NCBI GenBank assembly: GCA_036496265.1
Contig: DASXLL010000058.1
Coordinates: forward strand, 1 to 29,201
Reading direction: 5' to 3'
DNA from: CAYLLN01 sp036496265
Lineage (GTDB): Bacteria > Planctomycetota > Planctomycetia > Pirellulales > Pirellulaceae
Length of the DNA stretch: 29,201 nucleotides
Part shown: positions 14,925 through 23,281 of the stretch, one piece after another
Layout: each line of letters opens with the position of its first letter
Numbering within the stretch: the stretch's first letter is position 1
The notes under the pieces: model-generated
The model's database searches: none
Seen by the model: the letters and a program-made list of their open reading frames with translations, nothing else
Told to the model about the DNA's origin: nothing
Program-made: the position numbers and the translations under genes

Positions 14925-16910
14925 TCATTGTCCGCCGGTTGGGCGCTGATCGAGCGCCGCCCAAAGTTGACGTAGCGGCTCGATTGACGCCGGCGCCGCG
15001 GCTTTCGGCGCATAGGCAAGTTGGCCATACCAGGCGGCGAGCATTTGCACGCCCGACGCGACCTGCGGCTGCGTGCCGGCCAGCGCGAGGGCGAATTCAT
15101 TCGGCGTCTGTCCTGTATTACGCGGACAAGCTCGCTCGCGGCCCCAGGCTTCGAGTGCCTCGAATGTGTAGCGCACAAGCTGCGGCCACGACATTCCGTG
15201 TGCGTCGCCGCTTAAGAATGGATCGACGTACGACGCGAACGTCCGCGGCGGCGCAACGACTTCAGTGGCCACCGCAGCCGATTCAGCGACCGCTTTCTTC
15301 TTACCAAACCACCAATCCCATAGCTCGTTAAGCTCCGCCAGCAGTTTTTGCCACGCGGCCATCAATTCCTCGCGGTAAATAAATGCCGCAATCAGCCCGC
15401 CGACGATCAATCCGCCGTAGAGCAGCCATTTGAGTATGAAACCAAACGATTGGGTCAAAAAAGACGGCGCTTGGGATAAAATCTGGCTTACCTTGGACGG
15501 ACTGGGAGGCGGCGATTGCGAGCCGCTCTCGTTTTGCTTTCGCTCATGAGTGTTTTGCTGCGATGACTGTTTCTGCTGCTGATTTTCGCGATCTTGCCGC
15601 TCTCCCTTGTTTCCGCCATCTTCGGTTTTGGACTTTTCTGCCTCCGATTGCTTGTCTTGCGACTCCGCATTTCGCTTCTGCGATTCGCCGGCTTGCGACT
15701 TGTCCCTTGGTGGCTTATCTCCCTGCGACTTGCTGCCACGGTCGTTTTTATCTCCTCCGCTCTGAGACTTGCCCGACTTGTCCGAACTTTGCCCCTGGCC
15801 TTTTTTGCCGCTAGAACCTTGCTTGCCGCCGTCCTGCGCGCCACCCGCGTTGCCTTTCTGCTTCCCTTCGCCATGGCGCTCCGTCTCTTGCCCTTGTTTG
15901 GCCTCCGTCGTCGCCGGGTTCTTCGCCGTGTCGTCCTTCGTCCCGTCCTTCCCGATGGCATATTGACTGGCCCGACGCACGGCCGAAGTCACGGTGAACG
16001 GCAATTGGCTCAGCGAATACTCGCGGCTCGGCCGCGGCAGAACAGCCGCCACGAGCAGCATCGCGATGATCATCACGACGCCGACGAGAATCCAAGTCGT
16101 CGTCATTTCCACCGGTATTTCCAGCTTCCGCTGCCGCAGATAGCGCCGCAGGCCCAGAAAGCTGGTGGCCAACAAAAGGCCCATGCCACAGGCGACATAG
16201 ATGACGAGCAATCCAAAGACCAACGCCCGCCGCGGACCATCAGCCGCCGGAACAAACCACCCGCCGATGCCGAAGAGGGGCAGCGCCGCCAGCGAAAAAT
16301 AGACCACCCATACGCCCGGCGCGTGCGGCCTTCGATCCGGCTCCCACAACGTCTCCCACCACGGCGGCGAAGCTTCGCTCACCGTGCCGCTGACCGCTTC
16401 CAGGTGCGGTGCGACAGCGCCCTCTTTATTTGGGAGAGGATTCGCCTGCGGGTTTTCCTTCTGTGAAGCCTTTCTCACTTCGGCAGCGACATTCCCCAAA
16501 TCCATTCCCATCTGCTGCAGAAGCCCCTGCCCCGAAACATCTTGATCCTCATCGATCACCGTGCAGTCCCACGTTAGCTTGTGCGCCGCCCACCATACCA
16601 ACACCATCACCAGCCCGCCAAGAACCAATCCGTCCTGCACGAGTCGCGCCAGCACAAACGCAACCGAAGCCGCCAGCGCCCAGCCAAACAGCGAGGCCCG
16701 CGCCATCCCTTCCTCGATCGAGATCCGCGCGATGCCCACGATGGCGATGACGAACATCGCCATAATCCACAACATGCGGCCTTTGAATTCCCCCTGATAG
16801 AACACTTCGACCAAGAACCACATCAAGCTGCCGACCAGCAGCATGATCAGCGCAGGGGCGATCGCAACGACCAAATAATCGGCCAGCGTTTCGGGCGATC
16901 GCCGCGCCAT
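14925..16910 (-). CDS. Polytopic membrane protein with C-terminal DUF4129
   Basis: A 661-residue membrane protein. The N-terminal part has about seven hydrophobic segments (for example LVVAIAPALIMLLVGSLMWF, ALVFGLLVIYVACGMGLLL and WILVGVVMIIAMLLVAAV). Then comes a ~110-residue Lys/Gly/Ser/Gln/Asp low-complexity stretch, a further membrane helix (WLLYGGLIVGGLIAAFIY) and a C-terminal DUF4129 segment with the typical pattern VRYTFEALEAWGRERACPRNTGQTPNEFALAL. DUF4129 is often the tail of transglutaminase-like membrane proteins encoded with MoxR ATPase and DUF58 genes; neither is present here, and no transglutaminase domain is visible. I chose the ATG at 16910 (MARRSPETLADY) with GCGGGGG upstream; 16931 is an alternative. 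The open frame continues to 17432 antisense to a regulator gene; I reject that part. Confidence 0.78.
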   Translation of the reverse strand: MARRSPETLADYLVVAIAPALIMLLVGSLMWFLVEVFYQGEFKGRMLWIMAMFVIAIVGIARISIEEGMARASLFGWALAASVAFVLARLVQDGLVLGGLVMVLVWWAAHKLTWDCTVIDEDQDVSGQGLLQQMGMDLGNVAAEVRKASQKENPQANPLPNKEGAVAPHLEAVSGTVSEASPPWWETLWEPDRRPHAPGVWVVYFSLAALPLFGIGGWFVPAADGPRRALVFGLLVIYVACGMGLLLATSFLGLRRYLRQRKLEIPVEMTTTWILVGVVMIIAMLLVAAVLPRPSREYSLSQLPFTVTSAVRRASQYAIGKDGTKDDTAKNPATTEAKQGQETERHGEGKQKGNAGGAQDGGKQGSSGKKGQGQSSDKSGKSQSGGDKNDRGSKSQGDKPPRDKSQAGESQKRNAESQDKQSEAEKSKTEDGGNKGERQDRENQQQKQSSQQNTHERKQNESGSQSPPPSPSKVSQILSQAPSFLTQSFGFILKWLLYGGLIVGGLIAAFIYREELMAAWQKLLAELNELWDWWFGKKKAVAESAAVATEVVAPPRTFASYVDPFLSGDAHGMSWPQLVRYTFEALEAWGRERACPRNTGQTPNEFALALAGTQPQVASGVQMLAAWYGQLAYAPKAAAPASIEPLRQLWAALDQRPTGGQ

Positions 16911-17036
16911 AATTACAGCCCCCGCTCTCATGTTACCACGCCAGTACGAAACCGCGCCGACTGCGTAAAAATATGCTTGTGTCCACCCAGCTCGGCGCGC
17001 GACAATGTACGACCCATTATCGGTCAGGAGGACGCC

Positions 17037-17438
17037 ATGCCTGCCAATCGCAGCGATCTTCGCATCGTCATTGTCGATGACAATCCGGACGCCACCTACG
17101 CTCTGGCCATGCTGCTCGAACGAGCCGGCTTTACCGTCGTCTCGCAAATCTATGACCCCGAGCAGGCCGTCGATTGCATCCTGAGCCATCAGCCGCACGT
17201 GGCAATTCTCGACATCGCCATGCCCGGGATCGACGGCTATGAAATCGCCCAGCAGGTCCGCGAGCAGGGCAACCAGCCGCTGAAATTGATCGCGATTTCC
17301 GGCCTCGGCCAGGACTGCGACAAAACCGACGCCCTGGCCGCCGGCTTCGACGCCCACCTCACCAAGCCCGCCAATTGGCCCAGCCTCGAAGCCCTGCTCG
17401 TTTCCTACCTGGAAGAGTCGGCTCCGGCCCAAATCTAG
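17037..17438 (+). CDS. Single-domain (CheY-like) response regulator
   Basis: A 133-residue protein consisting only of a receiver domain. The acidic pair is VDDN (13-16), the phospho-acceptor is Asp59 (AILDIAMPGIDGYEIA), Ser/Thr switch and Lys positions follow in IAISGLGQ and LTKPAN. A perfect AGGAGG (17026-17031) precedes the ATG at 17037, fixing the start. With no output domain it must act by protein contact or as a phosphate intermediate. Its closest relative in the window is the C-terminal receiver of the hybrid kinase (LDIGMPGMDGYEVARQI), so a shared relay is plausible but unproven. It diverges from the DUF4129 gene with 126 bp between the starts. Confidence 0.9.
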   Translation: MPANRSDLRIVIVDDNPDATYALAMLLERAGFTVVSQIYDPEQAVDCILSHQPHVAILDIAMPGIDGYEIAQQVREQGNQPLKLIAISGLGQDCDKTDALAAGFDAHLTKPANWPSLEALLVSYLEESAPAQI

Positions 17439-17495
17439 GCATTTCTCACATCGGTGGGAAGTGATGGCAGCTTCCGGGCACCTTTTTACGGCGAG

Positions 17496-17514
17496 CGGAG
17501 GGCGTAACCCTCCG
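17496..17514 (+). terminator. Hairpin after the single-domain regulator
   Basis: CGGAGGG (17496-17502) pairs with CCCTCCG (17508-17514) across CGTAA, 58 bp after the regulator stop. No T-run follows. It may act as a terminator, but similar GAGCGG...CCGGTGG palindromes appear to be dispersed in planctomycete intergenic DNA (from memory). Confidence 0.4.
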
Positions 17515-17537
17515 GTGGCTTTCCTATCGAGTCTTGC

Positions 17538-17639
17538 GTTGTCAATGGACCAATACGTCGTTTAACGCATAGCCGAAGGCGTTGGCGTCTGGCGATTCGC
17601 GGTCGCCTGCGGCTCCCCGTTAAACGACAATTGGCCAGG
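17538..17639 (+). repeat. 102-bp palindromic element, copy A
   Basis: A 102-bp sequence matches the reverse complement of 23123-23224 without gaps, with 12 mismatches by eye (about 88%). It carries perfect 11-bp inverted arms GTCGTTTAACG (17557-17567) and CGTTAAACGAC (17618-17628), outer CCAAT/ATTGG pairs (17550-17554, 17630-17634), and inner AGCCGAAGGCG facing CGCCTGCGGCT. The whole element can fold into one long hairpin. No ORF. Probably a REP-like or MITE-like mobile/dispersed element. Confidence 0.85.
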
Positions 17640-17767
17640 TAAGGGTAAATCATTAGGTGGATTTACGGACTACGATCGCCATGAGGCCCTTGCTGATTGC
17701 ATCCCCGCTCCGCGCGCGGCACAATACGCCCGCTCAATCTTTCATTCCACTTCGCAGGACACGCACC

Positions 17768-18160
17768 ATGAATCACGACACCACGACCAACGAGCGCTCG
17801 CAATCGATCTCAGGAACAGGGATGGTAGGGGGCGCCGCCGCCGGGGCGGCCGCCGGTTCGCTGGCCGGACCCATCGGCGCGGCCGTCGGTGCAGTCATTG
17901 GTGGCGTCGCTGGCGCCAACGCGCCCGCCATAGCTCAAACGGTCTCCAAGGCCATGCCCAAAACTGTCGGTAAAGCGAAAGCTGCTGTTCGCAAGGCTGC
18001 CAAGAAGACGAAGAAGGCCGCCAAAGCTTTGAAGCCCAAGACAAAGGCCGCCACCGCCAAAAAATCTGCCGCCAAGAAGTCGAATAAGAAAGCCGCCAAA
18101 AAAGCACCGAAAAAAGCGGCCAAGAAGAAAAAGAAATCGGCCAAGGGCCGCCGCAAATAA
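17768..18160 (+). CDS. Glycine-zipper protein with histone H1-like lysine/alanine tail
   Basis: A 130-residue, strongly basic protein in two parts. Residues about 18-55 form a Gly/Ala segment with a glycine-zipper pattern (GGAAAGAAAGSLAGPIG, GAVIGGVAGAN), a helix type usually packed in membranes. From about 65 to the end it is built of AAKK/KAAKKAPKKAAK repeats, like the C-terminal tail of eukaryotic histone H1 and of bacterial Hc1/AlgP-type DNA-binding proteins. DNA compaction or anchoring of nucleoid to membrane is conceivable; neither is shown. I chose the ATG at 17768 with AGGA about 10 nt upstream; the in-frame ATG at 17657 adds an unrelated Arg-rich stretch. The stop is followed by a weak GCCTT/AAGGC hairpin (18162-18177), convergent with the next operon. 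Confidence 0.75.
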   Translation: MNHDTTTNERSQSISGTGMVGGAAAGAAAGSLAGPIGAAVGAVIGGVAGANAPAIAQTVSKAMPKTVGKAKAAVRKAAKKTKKAAKALKPKTKAATAKKSAAKKSNKKAAKKAPKKAAKKKKKSAKGRRK

Positions 18161-18193
18161 TGCCTTGCAACAAAGGCCTTTCAAGCGCATCGT

Positions 18194-19614
<1,421 letters not shown>

Positions 19615-19618
<4 letters not shown>

Positions 19619-21102
19619 GCCTCCGGCTCCCCTGCGGGCAGCGGCAAATGGATCACAAATTCGGCGCCAGCGTGCCGCGGTGTAGATAGCTCCACATGCC
19701 CGCCATGCCGCAGCACGATGCTCGCGACGATTGGAAGTCCCAAACCAGTGCCTTCATCCTTCGTAGTAAAAAACGGTTCAAACAACTTGGCCCGGTGTTC
19801 TTCGGGAATGCCCTGACCACTATCACTGATGCGGATTACTGCCTCCGCGCCGCCCTTCTGAGTTTCTTTGGCAGTCGCAACGGTGATCTGCCCGCCTGCG
19901 GACGCCGCCTCGGCTGCGTTCCTCAGCAAATTCACAATCGCCTGCATCATCTGCTCCCGATCGACATACAAATTTGGCAACTCAGCCCCAATTTCCTTTT
20001 CCAGAGTGATTGCTTTCTCTCGCAGCAGCGGCTCGACGAGGGCCGCGCTGTCGTCGAGCAATTGACACGTCGGCGTCCACGCTTGCCGCGTCTCGCGCGG
20101 TCGCGAAAACTCCAAAAACTGTCGCACAACGGCTTCCAGCCGCCGCACTTCTTGAGTGACATTATCGAGCGTTGTGGCCACCTCCGTGCCATCGGCTACG
20201 GCATCGCGGGCCGTAAATAGCCACATTTTCATCGCCGTCAGCGGATTGCGAATTTCATGGGCAAGACTGGCGGCCAGCCGGCCGATGGTGGCGAGCTTTT
20301 GGGCGTCAAACAATGCCCTTTGTTGCCGCTCAAGCCGACTCTCATAATCTTCGACGTTCGTAAACAGCAGCCGCAAGTAACCCGCCACGCTCTCCACTTC
20401 ATCTCCGAAGCGTTTTTGTTCCTTGTTGCCGGCAAGCACGTAGTGCTGCAAGTCGATCGCCATTTGCTTCAGCGGCCGCAAAACCCCGCGGTAGAACGTC
20501 GCCAGCAGAATGCCACTAATGGCCAGTTGCATGACAATCGCAACGGCGACACCGCCCGAGATCACATTGACGCCGCCCAGCGCTTCATGGCTCGCCTTGC
20601 GCATCAGCTGCTGATTGGTCTCATTCAACGCCTCGCAAAGTGCGTGCGCCTGGCGATATAACTCACCGGCTTTTCCGAACATCATTGTCTTGGCTTCGTC
20701 GGTTTGGCCAGCGCGAATCAAATCGATGACCCGCTGACGCGTCGCATCGTATTCATCAGCCAAATCGGCTAGCTCTTTGAGCAGCGTCTGCTCTTTGGGG
20801 GTGAAGGCAACGTCCTGGGCCACTTGCAGCCACTGTCGGAATTGTGCTTTACGTTCGTTGAGCTCTTCGAGCCCTTGTTCATCGCCGCTGACGATAAACG
20901 CCGTGACGTAACCGCGCTGCTCAAGCAAAGAATTTTCCAGTTCCCCGGCCGCGACCACGCTGGGCAAGTTGTCGTCCAGGATTTGATCGAGGGTGCCTGC
21001 TGTTTGCCGCAGTCCCGCGATGGCAACTGCGCTCACGATGAGCGCCAGCGCCAGTGTCGCCGCAATGCACACATACACGCGCGAAGCGAGCGTTCGCCAC
21101 AT
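19615..21102 (-). CDS. Membrane sensor histidine kinase, partner of NtrC-type regulator
   Basis: A 495-residue kinase. TM1 is residues 11-30 (CIAATLALALIVSAVAIAGL). A periplasmic helical region (about 31-175) looks like a four-helix-bundle sensor of the chemoreceptor type. TM2 is about 180-203, then a HAMP-like linker (FYRGVLRPLKQM). The dimerisation box has His282 (SLAHEIRNPLTAMKMWL). The ATPase boxes are NLLRNAAEA, DSGQGIP, EPFFTTKDEGTGLGL. The class (NtrB/AtoS/ZraS type) fits the sigma-54 activator that follows with a 4-bp overlap. The signal is unknown; the bundle has no recognisable ligand motif. GGGAAGG about 10 nt upstream supports the ATG at 21102. Confidence 0.94.
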
Positions 21103-21274
21103 GAAAATACCTTCCCGTTGCCTAAAGGTTTCTCGCCGCGCGATCAGCCGCCGCCGCGAGACATCCTTACCACATTTCGATCATCGCGATTCTGTAAATA
21201 GAAATCGACGCTACGCTTTGTTAAATCCGACTTGAGCCGATAAGACGCTACCAATCAAAGTCGCTGCGCGCTCA

Positions 21275-21297
21275 AATTCCGGCGCGCGCGCCGAATT
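21275..21297. promoter_or_regulatory. Palindrome, candidate enhancer site for the NtrC-type regulator
   Basis: AATT, one extra C, then CGGCGCGCGCGCCG and AATT form an inverted repeat with one bulged base. It is centred near 21286, about 120 bp upstream of the predicted start of the sigma-54 transcript and about 185 bp upstream of the divergent kinase gene. This is the usual distance range for NtrC-family upstream activating sites. Binding is inferred from position and symmetry only. Confidence 0.4.
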
Positions 21298-21380
21298 CTC
21301 GGCGGCTTACGGAAACCTAACGACGCACGTTCATTACAAAAACACTGGGTTTCGCGCACAGCTCACTGAGTCCAATGCGA

Positions 21381-21395
21381 TGGCACATTCTTTGC
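21381..21395 (+). promoter_or_regulatory. Sigma-54 (-24/-12) promoter
   Basis: TGGCAC-ATTCT-TTGC matches the consensus TGGCAC-N5-TTGC exactly, with the invariant GG (21382-21383) and GC (21394-21395) separated by 10 bp. The predicted start is near 21407. No protein-coding gene follows on this strand before the terminator at 21632. Confidence 0.65.
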
Positions 21396-21406
21396 CATAA
21401 CGCGTT

Positions 21407-21668
21407 GAGCTGAGGCATTTCTGTTGGCGCTAGCGCTCGGCCAGGGGCAGTAGAGAAGTGGCCGTGAGCGGCGCCAGGAACTCCATTCACTTCATACTCG
21501 TTATGGCAGTTCCGTCTCAGGTCTCGAGCGGCCTGAGAGCCTGGCAGCATCTTCGGTTTCGAGTTGACCCAAACAGCTCGCCTTAACCGCATGATGATGC
21601 CGCCGAACCTGGTCGTCCCAGTGCTCGGCTGGCCCCGCGAGGCTGGTCATCCCCCTCGCGGGGCTTTT
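21407..21668 (+). ncRNA. Candidate sigma-54-dependent small RNA
   Basis: An interval of about 262 nt between a consensus -24/-12 promoter and a strong intrinsic terminator, with no convincing ORF. It contains a long stem at 21426-21475: GGCGC, CGCTC and GGCCA pair with TGGCC, GAGCG and GCGCC, 15 base pairs with bulges TAG and GT and a 15-nt loop. A second hairpin pairs TCTCAGG (21515-21521) with CCTGAGA (21532-21538). The terminator hairpin ends it. The only short ORF of note is a 27-codon frame from ATG 21503 without a ribosome-binding site. The neighbouring NtrC-type system is the natural candidate activator. Boundaries are predictions; a leader of an unrecognised small protein remains possible. 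Confidence 0.5.
21632..21668 (+). terminator. Intrinsic terminator
   Basis: A perfect 11-bp GC-rich stem, GCCCCGCGAGG (21632-21642) with its complement at 21654-21664, has an 11-nt loop and is followed directly by TTTTCTTATT. The T-run is only on the plus strand, so a plus-strand transcript must end here although no plus-strand gene is recognised upstream. This is the main argument for a non-coding RNA. Confidence 0.85.
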
Positions 21669-21749
21669 CTTATTAAAGCCATTGGACCCGGCAGTTTTTC
21701 AATCGTGAGATTGACCGCCGCAGGATTGGATCGTTTCTCTCGCTATCGA

Positions 21750-22043
21750 TTATTCCGGGGCGCGAACCTCGTAGCGTGTCATGCTGTTGACCTTCTGAGC
21801 GAGCTGCTTCACTTGGCAAGACTGTCGGCATTCGGCAATGGACGCCTCGAATTCGACCCAGTTGCCCCCTTTGAAGACGAATGTCTTCTTGGCCTCGTCT
21901 TCGAGAATGATGAACGGCTTGCCATAGGCTACTGCTGCCTGCCGTTCCGACGGATCCGGAGGACGGCGCAGGCTGCGGGTTGGCGAATTCGGATCGTAGC
22001 CGCGGCCGGGTTTGTTCCTCGGCTGTTGGCGACCTTTGACCAT
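21750..22043 (-). CDS. Small conserved-looking hypothetical protein
   Basis: A 97-residue protein of unknown function. The N-terminal third is basic and Pro/Arg-rich (GRQQPRNKPGRGYDPNSP), probably disordered. The rest looks like a small beta-rich domain (AYGKPFIILEDEAKKTFVFKG) followed by a helix with two Cys (ECRQSCQVKQLAQKV). The start is well supported: GGAGGA lies about 8 nt before the ATG at 22043. It follows the RRM gene in the same direction with 104 bp between. I recall similar short proteins in planctomycete genomes but cannot name a family. Confidence 0.65.
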   Translation of the reverse strand: MVKGRQQPRNKPGRGYDPNSPTRSLRRPPDPSERQAAVAYGKPFIILEDEAKKTFVFKGGNWVEFEASIAECRQSCQVKQLAQKVNSMTRYEVRAPE

Positions 22044-22147
22044 GCTCAGTTCCTCCTCAAAGTGATGCCGGACGCTTCAGCCGATTGCTGAAGCTCCTCA
22101 TTGATAAACAAATCCAGTGGCCTGTGCCTACTTCACGGAGCAGGCGA

Positions 22148-22495
22148 CTAGTAGCGCTTACCGCCACCGCCGCCATAGCCCCGTCCACCACCACCACCAC
22201 CGCCGCCGCCATAGCCGCGACCACCGCCGCCGCCGCCACCGCGCTCTTCCCGCGGGCGAGCTTCGTTGACCGTCAAGCAGCGGCCGTCTATTTCCTTCAG
22301 GTTCAGTCCCTGAATGGCGGCCTGGGCTTCGCTATCGCTCGACATTTCGACAAAACCAAAGCCTTTGCTGCGGCCCGTGTCGCGGTCTTGAACGACTTGA
22401 GCGCTTTTCACGCGGCCGTGCTCACCAAACAGTTGCTCCAGACTCTGACTCGTAACGCTGTAACTTAAATTTCCGACATAGAGTCGCGTACCCAC
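22148..22495 (-). CDS. Glycine-rich RRM RNA-binding protein
   Basis: A 115-residue protein with one RNA recognition motif (about 3-80) and a glycine-rich tail. RNP2 is LYVGNL (5-10) and RNP1 is KGFGFVEM (44-51), with aromatic residues in the RNA-contact positions. The tail (about 84-115) is made of GGGGGRGYGGGG-type repeats ending in GGKRY, like eukaryotic and cyanobacterial cold-inducible glycine-rich RNA-binding proteins. It probably binds single-stranded RNA as a chaperone or stability factor. The start codon is GTG at 22495, with GAAGGAA about 8-14 nt upstream; the RRM begins at once, so no longer start is needed. The sequence coding for the tail is strongly G/C-biased, as the Gly codons require. 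Confidence 0.93.
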   Translation of the reverse strand: MGTRLYVGNLSYSVTSQSLEQLFGEHGRVKSAQVVQDRDTGRSKGFGFVEMSSDSEAQAAIQGLNLKEIDGRCLTVNEARPREERGGGGGGGRGYGGGGGGGGGRGYGGGGGKRY

Positions 22496-22832
22496 GAGTG
22501 CGGTTCCTTCACGAAAGCATCAGGCCCCAGTAAGCTTTCCGGGCCCAAGAGAAAGGGACCAGCGTGGTGATCCGCCAAGTAGGAGAGGCGAAAAAGGGCG
22601 GCGGATCAATTCGGGAAGAAAACGCTGCGCTTTGGTCGTCAAACCAACTAGGCACAATCTAGCACGTCGCGCCACACGCCAATAGCGGACGTTCCTCACG
22701 AAAATCCAAATCGTCGCTCGAATCAGCCGTTGCCGCGTTGGCTCGGCGGAACGACAATGAAGCGATCTAGGCATTCATGGCGTCCGCCCTTTTTCTGGAC
22801 CCTCGCCCCGAATTCCGCTACTGGGGCGCTTA
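22496..22832. other. Divergent intergenic region
   Basis: This 337-bp interval separates the RRM gene from the zinc-ribbon gene. No ORF, promoter or strong palindrome could be supported. The RRM transcript may have a long leader here, as cold-shock genes often do, but nothing in the sequence shows it. Confidence 0.4.
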
Positions 22833-23105
22833 ATGAGCCATACCAAGCCGAAGTTTGAGGGGCCGGTCCGCGCGGTATGTCCTGTTTGCGGAACAATCGC
22901 CTATTCCAAAGGCGGGATTCATCCGCAATGCGCAGTCGTACGAGCAGATAAGACCCCGCCGCGGCCAAAAGACAAAGTCGAATCGGCGAAGAAGACGGCT
23001 CTTACGCAATGGAGAAAGCGCTGCCCGCGATGCAAACGCGATCTTCCAGCCAGGCGAATGGTTTGCGACTGTGGACATAGTTTTGAGCCACGCATAACGG
23101 GCTGA
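22833..23105 (+). CDS. Small double zinc-ribbon protein
   Basis: A 90-residue basic protein with two putative zinc sites. The first has Cys16 and Cys19 (CPVCG) with His30 and Cys33 (HPQC). The second has Cys64 and Cys67 (CPRC) with Cys78 and Cys80 (CDCGHSFEP), close to rubredoxin-like or zinc-ribbon knuckles. A Lys/Pro-rich linker (37-60) joins them. Such proteins usually bind nucleic acid or a protein partner; the role here is unknown. Start ATG 22833 has only a weak GGGGCG upstream. It is divergent from the RRM gene, and the 102-bp element copy B follows its stop by 17 bp. Confidence 0.7.
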   Translation: MSHTKPKFEGPVRAVCPVCGTIAYSKGGIHPQCAVVRADKTPPRPKDKVESAKKTALTQWRKRCPRCKRDLPARRMVCDCGHSFEPRITG

Positions 23106-23122
23106 GATTTTATGAACCCTTG

Positions 23123-23224
23123 CCTTGCCAATCGTCGTTTAACGGGCAGCTGAAGGCGACCGCGATTCGCCAGAAGCCTATGCCTTCGGCTCTGCGTTAA
23201 ACGACGTAATGGTCAATTGACAAC
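23123..23224 (-). repeat. 102-bp palindromic element, copy B
   Basis: The reverse complement of this segment aligns without gaps to 17538-17639 with 12 mismatches by eye. The 11-bp arms GTCGTTTAACG (23134-23144) and CGTTAAACGAC (23195-23205) are identical in both copies, while most differences lie in the interior. It lies between the zinc-ribbon gene and the convergent hypothetical gene, so it may also act as a terminator hairpin. Confidence 0.85.
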
Positions 23225-23281
23225 ACCAGACGCAAATAAGAGCCGTGGCGATGAAGTCAGCATTCGCCACAGGAAACCGGC

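Noticed and set aside
15490..15940. Arg/Lys-rich frames in the DUF4129 low-complexity region
   Set aside because: Frame-shifted readings of a Lys/Gly/Ser/Gln repeat stretch; the membrane helices on both sides are in the called frame.
16911..17432. N-terminal extension of the DUF4129 frame on the minus strand
   Set aside because: It runs antisense through the single-domain regulator gene, which has a perfect AGGAGG and intact receiver motifs; the extension has no domain or membrane pattern.
21317..21592. 91-codon minus-strand frame opposite the candidate small RNA
   Set aside because: No recognisable domain, unusual composition and no ribosome-binding site; it overlaps the consensus sigma-54 promoter and RNA hairpins. 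It cannot be excluded completely.
21564..22091. 175-codon plus-strand frame
   Set aside because: It reads through the strong terminator and then antisense to the well-started 97-residue gene.
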